This document shows, one piece after another, positions 16,436 through 24,706 of a stretch of DNA of 64,000 nucleotides. Both the position numbers and the translations under genes were made by a program. A model generated the notes under the pieces. The model did no database searches and was not told where the DNA came from. It saw only the letters and a program-made list of their open reading frames with translations. This stretch comes from an uncultured Arenicella sp. (lineage in GTDB: Bacteria > Pseudomonadota > Gammaproteobacteria > Arenicellales > Arenicellaceae), in contig CALIVT010000008.1 of NCBI GenBank assembly GCA_938048185.1, forward strand, positions 1-64,000, in the 5' to 3' direction. How positions within the stretch are numbered: the first letter of the stretch is position 1; each line of letters begins with the position of its first letter.

Positions 16436-17167
16436 CTATAAGGTTAATAAACCTTGCTTAAGTGCGGTTACAAGAGCTGCTGCCATGTTTTTGGCATCCA
16501 TTTTCTTAAGTATATTTCTCGAATGAAAGTCAATGGTGTGTATGGACGCATCTAACTTATCAGCGATCTCTTGGCGCCCTATACCCGTGGAGACCCATTT
16601 CAACACTTCTCGCTCTCTAAGCGTTAAAGACACCGTTTGGGTAACTTGGTTCGATTGCACCAACGATAAAAAGCACAAGTGAAAATGATAAGAGGCGACG
16701 TTCATTATATCGAAATCTTGCGCTCTCGGTGAGTCTGACGCTTGGCTAGACGAAGCGATCGTTACGCCTTTAATTCCCGCTGGCCCGTGAATAGATATAG
16801 ACGCACCGCTGTACATTTTCGCTTCCTGCGCTTCTAGAAATATTCTTTTTTGAACAGACGATAGATCATCTCTTTTCTCGATATTTCCCCATTTATAGAT
16901 ACCCTGATTGGCTCTTAATAAATGTGTTGTTTTATCAACTTCTAAATAGGCATTCTCACGATAATGCTCAACCCAGCCATTAAGCATATTGTGACTAACG
17001 AGCCCAAGCTCGGCATCAGTCGCAAATTCGTTATGGCCACTGGTGATTGCATACGTTAGTTGATCAAACCCATACCCATCAAGCAATTTGGAATACAAAG
17101 AAAATAGTTTATCCACACTACTTGCGGCTCTACCCTGGTGCAGAAATTCTTCTAGTCTGGAGTTCAT
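16436..17167 (-). CDS. LuxR-family quorum-sensing-type regulator (LuxR solo)
   Basis: A 243-residue regulator. The N-terminal autoinducer-binding domain keeps Trp65, Tyr69, Asp78, Trp93 and Gly121, matching TraR positions 57, 61, 70, 85 and 113; the proline normally after the Asp is Lys79. The C-terminal GerE-type helix-turn-helix (about 178-240) has LTLREREVLKW and IADKLDASIHTIDFHS. No luxI synthase is in the window, so this is a solo that may sense exogenous acyl-homoserine lactones or another ligand. It lies on the same strand upstream of the beta-helix gene, a plausible target. No lux-box palindrome was recognised. Confidence 0.82.
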   Translation of the reverse strand: MNSRLEEFLHQGRAASSVDKLFSLYSKLLDGYGFDQLTYAITSGHNEFATDAELGLVSHNMLNGWVEHYRENAYLEVDKTTHLLRANQGIYKWGNIEKRDDLSSVQKRIFLEAQEAKMYSGASISIHGPAGIKGVTIASSSQASDSPRAQDFDIMNVASYHFHLCFLSLVQSNQVTQTVSLTLREREVLKWVSTGIGRQEIADKLDASIHTIDFHSRNILKKMDAKNMAAALVTALKQGLLTL

Positions 17168-17393
17168 GAGAACATTATAAACATGCTTGGAATACCACTA
17201 AAAGCTTTAAATCAGCATGCCGATATCAATTCTAGATCAATGAAAAAATTGCTTTTCGTTTTGTCTGGCAGTATCTTTCTTGCGCAATAATTACTAAACA
17301 CTTTGCTCGCCAAAAAAGCTCAATAACTATTTCTAATTAAGCTAGTACCTCTAAGCTACAATAAAGTTAAATCACAATGATACCTCCCCATCT

Positions 17394-18191
17394 ATGAACT
17401 GGCCAAAACGCATCATCTGCATGACAGAAGAAACAGTTGAAACGCTCTACTTACTCGGGGAGCAAGAGCGCATTGCAGGGATTTCTGGTTTTACCGTTCG
17501 ACCGCCACAAGCCAGAAAAGAGAAGCCGAAAGTGTCTGCATTTATCAGCGCCAAAATACCTAAAATACTCGATTTAGAGCCTGACTTGGTTTTAGGCTTT
17601 TCAGACCTCCAAGCCGACATCGCCGCCGAGCTGATAAAACATGGAATCGAGGTCTATATTTTTAACCATAGGACGGTTCACGGAATTCTGCGAATGATTC
17701 GCACAGTTGGAAGATTAGTTGACGCGTCTGATAAAGCGGATGCTCTTGCCGCCTCATACGAAGCAAGAATTGAGGCGATCAAGGATGAAACATCGACCTG
17801 GAAAGTACGGCCAAAGGTATTCTTCGAAGAATGGTACGACCCGATTATAAGTGGGATCGGGTGGGTCAGCGAGCTTATAGAAATCGCTGGCGGCATTGAC
17901 TGCTATGCTGAGAACGCAAAGCATCAAGGCGGTAAAGAAAGAATCATTGCCGATCCACTCGAGGTCGTAGAACGAACGCCGGACATTGTCATCGGCTCAT
18001 GGTGTGGAAAGCGCTTTCATCCGCATAAGGTAGGAGAACGCGAAGGATGGGCAAATGTTCCAGCGGTGATAAACAAAGAAGTTTACGAAATAAAATCCGC
18101 AGTGATTCTTCAGCCGGGGCCAGCGGCTCTAACCGAAGGTCTAGATCAATTATTCGAAATAACAAAGAGGTGGCACGATCGTTTTAGCTAG
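17394..18191 (+). CDS. BtuF-like (Peripla_BP_2-fold) substrate-binding protein without signal peptide
   Basis: A 265-residue protein of the helical-backbone metal/cobalamin receptor fold: RIICMTEETVETLYLLG, PDLVLGFSDLQAD, and the second lobe ISGIGWVSELIEIAGG, PDIVIGSWCGKRF, LQPGPAALTEGL. Unlike true BtuF it has no signal peptide and begins directly at MNW, so it is predicted cytoplasmic. This is a recognisable subfamily often labelled cobalamin-binding protein. No BtuCD genes are adjacent. A truncated relative lies 3.9 kb upstream in an mnmM operon, while this intact copy has its own upstream region. Its function is unknown. Confidence 0.75.
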   Translation: MNWPKRIICMTEETVETLYLLGEQERIAGISGFTVRPPQARKEKPKVSAFISAKIPKILDLEPDLVLGFSDLQADIAAELIKHGIEVYIFNHRTVHGILRMIRTVGRLVDASDKADALAASYEARIEAIKDETSTWKVRPKVFFEEWYDPIISGIGWVSELIEIAGGIDCYAENAKHQGGKERIIADPLEVVERTPDIVIGSWCGKRFHPHKVGEREGWANVPAVINKEVYEIKSAVILQPGPAALTEGLDQLFEITKRWHDRFS

Positions 18192-18333
18192 CCGTTTGCC
18201 CCGAGAGGTGAAACCACCGATATCAGCAAACTCGATACAGTTAGTGAATGGACTGAGTTAGCGTCTATCAGATCAGTTATTTGAGGTACGATAAGAGTAG
18301 GCAAGCAGCCCAGTAAACAGAAACCAGGCCCTA

Positions 18334-18990
18334 CTATAATTCTAGGTCGAGTGCCGAATGCACTGGCACATTATTCTTAAACCCGGGTTTGTTTATCTTC
18401 AAACACGTGAATTCAGGCGCATCATAATTCACTTCAATAGGCATAGAGTTTAGAGACTCAGGGCCGACCTCATCACCGCTGTTTACGATCTCGGTTGCAG
18501 TCTGAGTATCGGTGAAGTCGTACACTTTCAAACTGCAGCCAAGCACTTCTCCACTGACCGTATAGACCGCTTTGTAATCACGCCCAGCCTCTAAGCCAAC
18601 GTTTGCGATCGACGAACAACTTTTTAGCTGTCGAAGCTTCTTTTGCTCAAACATCACTTGAAAGATGAAATTTTTGCTGGTGTCCACATCTAGGGCCTGA
18701 AATACATGGCGCCCCTTAACGCTTCGCTTTCTCAACAAGCGATCGGTTTTACCGCGCTTAGCACATTGCTCGTTTGCGTATTGAGTGATCTTATATTTGG
18801 TTCCGCGCGGCGCTACTGATTCGGCGATCACTTCAATGGTGAGGCTCGCGGAGGCCTGACTCTGAGCCACGCTGGGCGAGGCCACTAATAAGCATAGCGG
18901 CCCAGCTATTAACCAATTAAATACGCGCAACGCTTGTGTCATTGGTGACCGAAGTGCAGACCAATCATGATTGGGGGTTTGTATATACAT
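18334..18990 (-). CDS. secreted four-cysteine protein, paralogue 1
   Basis: 218 residues from ATG 18990. The internal Met17 (18940-18942) gives a cleaner signal peptide (hydrophobic stretch then SPSVAQ) and may be the real start. The mature part shares with the next gene the pattern KYKIT.YA.E.CAKRGK, then HVF, NF.FQ, AG..YKA.YTV, a GC.LK.YD motif and EF.C..I/V. Four cysteines are conserved between the two, which suggests two disulfides in the periplasm or outside the cell. I recognise no family. The sandwich-like alternation of strands is suggestive only. Confidence 0.65.
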   Translation of the reverse strand: MYIQTPNHDWSALRSPMTQALRVFNWLIAGPLCLLVASPSVAQSQASASLTIEVIAESVAPRGTKYKITQYANEQCAKRGKTDRLLRKRSVKGRHVFQALDVDTSKNFIFQVMFEQKKLRQLKSCSSIANVGLEAGRDYKAVYTVSGEVLGCSLKVYDFTDTQTATEIVNSGDEVGPESLNSMPIEVNYDAPEFTCLKINKPGFKNNVPVHSALDLEL

Positions 18991-19344
18991 TATTGTCGAG
19001 CATGCTACTTAGTATTCGTAGCGCACCAGTAGTCTGGTCTGAAATTGGCGGAAGCGCCTGAGTTATAACTCTTGAGTGTATAACCTAAGTATTCGAGCAT
19101 GTTAGCGGCATAAAACTAAAATCTAGTAGGCTGGAAACCAGCCAGCAAGAACACCAATTTAGTTAAAATATAACGAGTCGACAACCCAGACCTTTACACA
19201 AAAACGGTACGGAGCGACCTTAGGAAGCCTGTCACGGAGTTGGTAAAAAAATTCTAAGAGTGAAATCAAAATCGGGCGCTTATGCTAACCAACTTTTCCA
19301 ATAATGTAAATTAATGGACAGAATACTCAGTATTCAGCAGACAT
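18991..19344. other. 354-base spacer between the two paralogues
   Basis: No coding sequence or tRNA was seen. The nine-base string TCGAGCATG occurs twice, near 19005 and 19093, each followed by a related GCTAC/TTAGC stretch. This could be a short decayed repeat. The stretch probably carries the promoter for the downstream paralogue and the 3' region of the upstream one. Confidence 0.4.
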
Positions 19345-19962
19345 TTAGTCTAAACGATTTTTATAGGAATAAACCGGTGTACCGTTCTTAAACCCTTTTT
19401 TACCCACCTTTTTGCACGCGAATTCAGGCTTACTGTATGCCACTTCAATTAGCGTGCTAGCAGATTCTGCGGACCCCAGGCCAGCATCTCCAGAACCACT
19501 GATATCATAGATTTTTAGTTCACAACCAATAACCTCTTCAATCACCGTATAGAGCGCTTTATAGGTGTGGCCGGCTTCGGGCGCAAAATCGGCCATAACC
19601 GTACAGGCGCGAGTACCCTCTCGTCGCTTCTCATTGTAGGCTATTTGAAATACGAAATTAGAGCCAGTTTCAAGCGGTAGGCGCTCAAAGACATGCTTCT
19701 GCTTGGCGTATTTTTTCTCGAAAACTTTATCGCTCTTGCCCCGTTTTGCACAATTTTCATCAGCATAGTGAGTAATTTTATAGTTCTTGCCGCGATTAGC
19801 AGAGGTATCAGAATGCACCTCTATTAAAAGTGTGGCTGAGCCTTCCTGAGCGACGCTGTGCGTTGCCACTATTGCGCTAATGGCAAAAAAACAAAAGAAA
19901 ACTGCCTTAACCAGCACTTTTATAGGGCTTAAAAAAACCCAAAACTTCTCAAAAGTTGTCAT
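19345..19962 (-). CDS. secreted four-cysteine protein, paralogue 2
   Basis: 205 residues with an N-terminal signal peptide: hydrophobic segment AVFFCFFAISAIVA, cleavage expected near SVAQ. It aligns over its whole length with the protein at 18334, including KNYKITHYADENCAKRGKS, AGHTYKALYTV, IGCELKIYD and FKNGTPVYS. The four cysteines are at equivalent positions. The two genes are tandem on the same strand, so they arose by duplication, and they have diverged well (by eye about 40% identity). No family is recognised. An exported role, perhaps in the envelope, is the only safe statement. Confidence 0.7.
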   Translation of the reverse strand: MTTFEKFWVFLSPIKVLVKAVFFCFFAISAIVATHSVAQEGSATLLIEVHSDTSANRGKNYKITHYADENCAKRGKSDKVFEKKYAKQKHVFERLPLETGSNFVFQIAYNEKRREGTRACTVMADFAPEAGHTYKALYTVIEEVIGCELKIYDISGSGDAGLGSAESASTLIEVAYSKPEFACKKVGKKGFKNGTPVYSYKNRLD

Positions 19963-20185
19963 AATTCTCGAATACCCTACTACACTAATTATTCTAGCGG
20001 CTCACTACGAAGCGCCGTCTGATTACGATCAACCCTGTTTATTCTTGAGCCTTTGCAACGCTCGCTATCGAGTGCGACTCACTTTTGTCATACATCTTTA
20101 CAATAGCCCATTTAGGCCCTAGTTTCCAGCACGCGCGGCAAAACAAAGACGTTGAAACGAGGTCGTGGAACCAAGAGGTACCAAC

Positions 20186-20746
20186 ATGAAAGTGAGCAAG
20201 CAAACAATAGTAAGAGCCGTATTCGCGAGCACCATAATTTTAGGTTTAGCGGTGTACCTCATAAACCCTAGTGGAACCGCGACCTACGACCCCAGAGCGC
20301 GAATTTTTGGTCACACTCTGATGCGTGCGACGGCGGGCTCGATGGTGCCAACAGTCCGCAGCGGCGACTATCTATTGATCAAAACGTTTGCTTATGCGTC
20401 CTCATCGCCACAGCGCGGCGATATTATCGCTTTTCGGTTTCCACCTAACCCAAAACAAACTTACCTCAAGCGTGTCGTTGGTATTGGAGGAGACTCTATA
20501 ACCATCAAAAATCATCAAGTGATTCTTAATGGCGACCCGCTTACCGAGGACTTCACCGAACACACCTACCGGCGTGCACCTCGTCCCGAACAACGTTGGC
20601 AAGTGCCCCAAGGCTATTTATTCGTACTTGGAGATAATAGAGACAATAGTGCCGACAGTCGTCTGTGGGGCTTCGTCTCAGAGAGTGCAGTCGTCGGGAA
20701 GGTGCAGTCAGTTATCTACTCAGAAAGCAAAACCAAGGCCCGGTAA
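20186..20746 (+). CDS. lepB: signal peptidase I (S26 family)
   Basis: 186 residues from ATG 20186, which is preceded by AGAGGT at a good distance; a GTG seven codons upstream is less likely. One N-terminal membrane segment (ASTIILGLAVYLI) is followed by the catalytic Ser motif AGSMVPTV, the Lys motif LKRVVGIGGD and the box E motif GDNRDNSADSR. The enzyme cleaves signal peptides on the periplasmic side of the inner membrane. It is much shorter than E. coli LepB (324 residues) and has one anchor rather than two, so it may be an accessory signal peptidase beside a housekeeping copy elsewhere. Confidence 0.87.
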   Translation: MKVSKQTIVRAVFASTIILGLAVYLINPSGTATYDPRARIFGHTLMRATAGSMVPTVRSGDYLLIKTFAYASSSPQRGDIIAFRFPPNPKQTYLKRVVGIGGDSITIKNHQVILNGDPLTEDFTEHTYRRAPRPEQRWQVPQGYLFVLGDNRDNSADSRLWGFVSESAVVGKVQSVIYSESKTKAR

Positions 20747-20809
20747 CGCGCGCGCAAATCGGTCTTGCGCTCACAAAAAAACCTTTACGCAAACGAGTTG
20801 GTCGACAAA

Positions 20810-22261
20810 CTACTCAACAATTTTAATCAACTGCCCGGGCGTGGGTTCGCCGCTTGGATAAAGGTCATTAATTAAACGAATCTGTGCTTCAGCGTAGCTG
20901 TCTAAATTCGACTGGCGTGCAAGCGAGGCAATAGTGTCGCCGCGCTTGGCGGTTACTAGCCTAATATTTCGACCTTCTGCTAACTTCAATTCGTTCGGCC
21001 GTAACTTTCGCACACTCTTGGTGGTATCAAAAAAAGTTTGACTGGGCAGTTCTGACTTACCTAAGCCGGTGATAATAAAAGCCTGATTACCGCGCGTAAC
21101 CATACTAATTCGAGACCGTTGTTCACGTCCAGATTTAGGGTCGCGCACGGTACGTGTGCCTGAGACAGCTTGATCTTCGGACGTATCCACTCGCGGCCCT
21201 TGGACAAAACCTTGATATTTAGCACTCAAATACCTTGGGGCATCTACCGGTGGTGCAACTTGGTCCATTTCCATTTTAATAAGCTGCGAGCCGTCTGGCG
21301 ATATCGCGCCGAGCACCGAGGTACTGTTTTGGACACGCCAGCCTTCGGGGAACTCAACATATAAGTTTAAGTCCTTATGATAGAACTTATTGCCGCGAGT
21401 AATACCTTGGCTCTCACTTTCACCAAACGCCATACCGTTTGTTAGGCGCAAAAAGCGACCATCATCGGGCACCGGTTTTGAGGTATCGCGGAATTTTTCT
21501 GCTGCTTTTATAACGCCTTGCAAACGCGTATCATTTTTAGGGTGAGTAGAAAATAAGCCATGATAACCTTGATACTCTCGTCCTTCGGCTCGGGCTTTCT
21601 CGCGCCCGAATAATTCTTGGTTTTTCAATAGTCCAATCACTTCGATCATGTCATCTGGGGCGTAGTTATTCTGGGCAATATACTCAGCGCCAAGGCGATC
21701 AGACTCAAGTTCTTGCTTGCGGCCGTAACCACTCATTAGCGCGCCTCCGAGCATTTGCGACGCTTGCAGCAATTCGCCGCTGCCGGTTCCCACCGCTACG
21801 GCCGCCGATGCGACGGTCGCTAACTGCTGTTGTGCAGCACGCTCGGCACCATGACGACCGGTTACGTGTCCAATTTCGTGCCCAACAACACCGGCAAGAT
21901 GGGACTCTTTATTCATATAAGCCATGATACCGCGTGTTATGTAAACAAAGCCGCCGGGCAATGCGAACGCATTTACGTCAGGGCTATCAAGCAACGTAAA
22001 CGTGAACGGTAAATCAGGCCTATGACTCTTCTTTGCCATACGCTGACCAATATCATTCAAATAGCGCTGCAATTCTGGGTCATCATAGACTTGGTATTGC
22101 TTTAAGATCTCTTGGTGATATTTCTTACCGGCATTGATCTCCCAATTTTCAGACATCGCGAAACCAGTCCGACCGGTAACTGGGTCGGTGGCGCAGCCTT
22201 GCAGACCTAACAATAAGCTCGCGAGTAGGGCAATACGGATGGCAGTTTTAGGAAAAAGCAT
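20810..22261 (-). CDS. M48-family metalloprotease lipoprotein with C-terminal LysM-like domain
   Basis: 483 residues from ATG 22259-22261; earlier in-frame codons would place charged residues before the signal peptide. Lipobox LQGC with Cys23 shows a lipoprotein. The zinc motif HEIGH is at 128-132 and the third-ligand region ELESDRLGAEY follows. The C-terminus (RGDTIASLARQSNLD to PGQLIKIVE) is LysM-like, suggesting contact with peptidoglycan. It resembles BepA-type periplasmic proteases that act in outer-membrane protein quality control, but BepA carries TPRs instead of this tail. It lies 22 bases after the fatty acid hydroxylase gene on the same strand. Confidence 0.82.
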   Translation of the reverse strand: MLFPKTAIRIALLASLLLGLQGCATDPVTGRTGFAMSENWEINAGKKYHQEILKQYQVYDDPELQRYLNDIGQRMAKKSHRPDLPFTFTLLDSPDVNAFALPGGFVYITRGIMAYMNKESHLAGVVGHEIGHVTGRHGAERAAQQQLATVASAAVAVGTGSGELLQASQMLGGALMSGYGRKQELESDRLGAEYIAQNNYAPDDMIEVIGLLKNQELFGREKARAEGREYQGYHGLFSTHPKNDTRLQGVIKAAEKFRDTSKPVPDDGRFLRLTNGMAFGESESQGITRGNKFYHKDLNLYVEFPEGWRVQNSTSVLGAISPDGSQLIKMEMDQVAPPVDAPRYLSAKYQGFVQGPRVDTSEDQAVSGTRTVRDPKSGREQRSRISMVTRGNQAFIITGLGKSELPSQTFFDTTKSVRKLRPNELKLAEGRNIRLVTAKRGDTIASLARQSNLDSYAEAQIRLINDLYPSGEPTPGQLIKIVE

Positions 22262-22283
22262 AATAAAAATCTCTATAGGTATT

Positions 22284-23060
22284 TTATTTAAACGGCGCGA
22301 GTAACATTTGATCAACACGGTCACACTGATCGGTGCTGTTTTCTAGGCCAATAGGCATCGATTCATGCGCGTTTTTTGGATTAGCAGTATAAGTATCAAA
22401 CAGCTTGTCCCACCAAATAATGAAAAAACCATAATTGGTATTCTGTTCGGCTACGATAATAGAATGGTGTGCGCGGTGCACATCAGGCGTCGCAATAACT
22501 AAACGCAAGCTCGCGTCCAACCAAGTGGGCAGTCGCAAATTACTATGGTTAAACGCCGGACTAACAAACAAAAGTAACTCGAAAACAATCACCGCCAACA
22601 CTGGCACGCCGATCATCACCACTAATATCACTTTGTAACCAAGCGACAACAGCAGCTCCAACGGGTGAAAGCGAATAGCAGTGGTCACATCCATATCTGT
22701 GTCGGCATGATGCACTTTGTGAAAACGCCAAAGAATTGGGAATTTATGAGTCGCAACATGCTGCCAATAAATCGCGAAATCGAGTAACACGACACAAACA
22801 AGTACGCTGATCGATAACGGAATTTCGAACAAATTCAGTAAACCGAGGTTTTCGCTAGCCACCCAATTTGCAACCCCGACTAAACTCAAAGGAACCAGCA
22901 AGCGCATGCAAACGGTATTCGCTAAAAACAAAAAGAAATTATGCTGTATGCGCCGCCAACCGCTTTTAGCAAGTTCACGACGCGGGGCCAGAGCCTGCAA
23001 TATAAATAGCGTTAAAAAGGCGATAAGTGGTATTAAACTGATTACACTTGATTGGTTCAT
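22284..23060 (-). CDS. sterol desaturase/fatty acid hydroxylase family membrane protein
   Basis: A 258-residue integral membrane protein with four to five hydrophobic segments and the di-iron histidine clusters of the family: HVATH (around 104), FHKVHH (about 115-120), and later HRAHHS with a further His. These enzymes hydroxylate or desaturate lipids using oxygen. The substrate cannot be inferred; bacterial homologues act on hopanoids, carotenoids, fatty acids or ether lipids. The stop is 22 bases upstream of the M48 protease start, which suggests a two-gene operon. Confidence 0.82.
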   Translation of the reverse strand: MNQSSVISLIPLIAFLTLFILQALAPRRELAKSGWRRIQHNFFLFLANTVCMRLLVPLSLVGVANWVASENLGLLNLFEIPLSISVLVCVVLLDFAIYWQHVATHKFPILWRFHKVHHADTDMDVTTAIRFHPLELLLSLGYKVILVVMIGVPVLAVIVFELLLFVSPAFNHSNLRLPTWLDASLRLVIATPDVHRAHHSIIVAEQNTNYGFFIIWWDKLFDTYTANPKNAHESMPIGLENSTDQCDRVDQMLLAPFK

Positions 23061-23195
23061 TGGTCAAACTACTCATCGTTTTCTCAGGCAATTAGCCACG
23101 TCGAGAAACATCTATTCAGAACAGCAACCTTACAGACATCATTGCACCGGCTGTTTAGCGGATCAGCTAGTGCGTGGCATCCTTCGCTGTTAGTG

Positions 23196-23831
23196 TTACT
23201 TCAATACTCGCTTACCTTCAACCCAAGCGATAAGAGGCTTCCACTCTTTCATGTCAGCTTGTGTCTCAGACATGGACATTTCGAAAATACCTACTCCGCT
23301 GTCGGCCGCCTTGACGTAATTTTGTGAATTGCGTAAAGCCCCTACAAACGGGATATCCAGCGCTTTTAAAAAATCGATTAGCGCACTGTAAGAGTGATAG
23401 TTTTTCTGTGTTCTATTCGCCACCACACCCATAATCGCAGTCGAGTTGGTCGCTTTGACTTTGCCAACAATATCAGCAATAAAAGACGCAGCAACCCGCA
23501 TATCAATCGCGCTCGGCATAACCGGGATAATCACCACGTCAACCAAGGCAATGAGGCGCGCTACCTTTTTACTGTCTGTACGTGCTGGACAATCGTAAAT
23601 AACTCGTTGAGTATCAGGTTCAGGGTATATCTTACCCTTGAGGCCGTTAAAACCCTGTATTGGGTTTTCATCCTTGGGACGAATACGTAACCAATCCATA
23701 CTCGATTGCTGTGGGTCAAGATCAACCAAAGCAGTCGGCATGTCCCATACCGAATAATACGTCGCCAGGTTGGTCGCGATTGTCGTCTTACCGCAACCGC
23801 CTTTCGGGTTCACAACTAAAATTGAACGCAT
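23196..23831 (-). CDS. orphan ParA/MinD-family ATPase
   Basis: A 211-residue cytoplasmic ATPase with the deviant Walker A motif KGGCGKTT (10-17), switch I region DLDPQQSS and the Walker B-like VIYDCPAR. It resembles small ParA-type ATPases that position cargo on the nucleoid. No parB, parS-like palindrome, mcp or replication gene is adjacent, so it is not an obvious plasmid or chromosome partition system. It may position another protein complex. It is divergent from creB. The catalytic Asp/Gly of switch II reads CPAR, which differs from the usual DxPG and may alter hydrolysis. Confidence 0.78.
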   Translation of the reverse strand: MRSILVVNPKGGCGKTTIATNLATYYSVWDMPTALVDLDPQQSSMDWLRIRPKDENPIQGFNGLKGKIYPEPDTQRVIYDCPARTDSKKVARLIALVDVVIIPVMPSAIDMRVAASFIADIVGKVKATNSTAIMGVVANRTQKNYHSYSALIDFLKALDIPFVGALRNSQNYVKAADSGVGIFEMSMSETQADMKEWKPLIAWVEGKRVLK

Positions 23832-23947
23832 GTGTTCATCCTCGAGGGAAAATAGTTATTATTAGTGCTAGCAGCATACTATTTTTTGATTTTCTTGCCA
23901 AACAACTCCAAAACTAATAGCGTTAGCAAGATTACGGAGATCCTAGC

Positions 23948-24634
23948 TTGAACCAGACCATTTTAATCGTCGAAGACGAAAAAGAAATCGCCGACACCCT
24001 TACCTATGCACTCGCCTCAGAAGGTTTTACACCAATTTGGGTAGCATCGGTACAAGCCGCCCAAGTTGCGTTGATCGAAAACAACGTCAGCCTAGGCGTG
24101 TTGGATGTTGGCTTACCAGATGGTAATGGCTTTGAACTGCTGAAACTTATTAGACAAGCTGGTAACGAAATGCCCGTAATCTTCCTGACCGCGCGCAGCG
24201 AAGAGATAGACCGCATTGTCGGATTAGAGATCGGCGCCGATGATTATGTGGTAAAACCGTTCAGCCCGCGAGAAGTGGTAGCACGGGTGAAGGTCATTCT
24301 AAAACGAATGGCAAAGCCTGCCGACAGGCCAACAAACAAACCACAACGCGGCGCGTTCGAGCATAAGGCAGAGCAACGCAGCGTGTGGTATCAAGATAAA
24401 AACCTCGACCTTACACGCGCCGAGTACGAGTTGATGGTGACGTTTATCGCCCAACCCAATCGCGTGTTCTCACGCAGGCAGCTCATTGAGGCAATTTGGT
24501 CCAGTAATCACCCATCGGACGATCGCGCAATTGATACCCACATCAAAACCCTAAGAGCAAAGCTAAAGCCACTGAATCCTCACAAAGACTTCATCGTGAC
24601 CCACCGTGGATTTGGTTACAGTCTTGAACTGTAG
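23948..24634 (+). CDS. creB: CreB-like response regulator
   Basis: A 228-residue OmpR-type regulator. The receiver has the acidic pair ED (about 10-12), phospho-acceptor Asp53 (LDVGLPDGNG) and Lys in VVKPFSP. The winged-helix output domain (about 130-228) ends AIDTHIKTLRAKL and RGFGYSLEL. It starts with TTG 23948, preceded by ACGGAGAT, and no in-frame ATG gives a complete receiver. The partner kinase follows after 72 bases. CreBC in enterobacteria responds to growth in minimal medium and cell-wall stress and usually controls creD, which is not present here. Confidence 0.82.
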   Translation: MNQTILIVEDEKEIADTLTYALASEGFTPIWVASVQAAQVALIENNVSLGVLDVGLPDGNGFELLKLIRQAGNEMPVIFLTARSEEIDRIVGLEIGADDYVVKPFSPREVVARVKVILKRMAKPADRPTNKPQRGAFEHKAEQRSVWYQDKNLDLTRAEYELMVTFIAQPNRVFSRRQLIEAIWSSNHPSDDRAIDTHIKTLRAKLKPLNPHKDFIVTHRGFGYSLEL

Positions 24635-24706
24635 TAGTTAGTAAAAGTCTTGAACTGTCGCGAATAGTCACATTGAACTAGCGACTAAACGAAATTCCAA
24701 TACGCA

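Noticed and set aside
13444..17393. Transposon or IS bounded by the BtuF-like direct repeats
   Set aside because: The repeats are gene segments, not terminal repeats. No transposase, inverted ends or target duplication was found.
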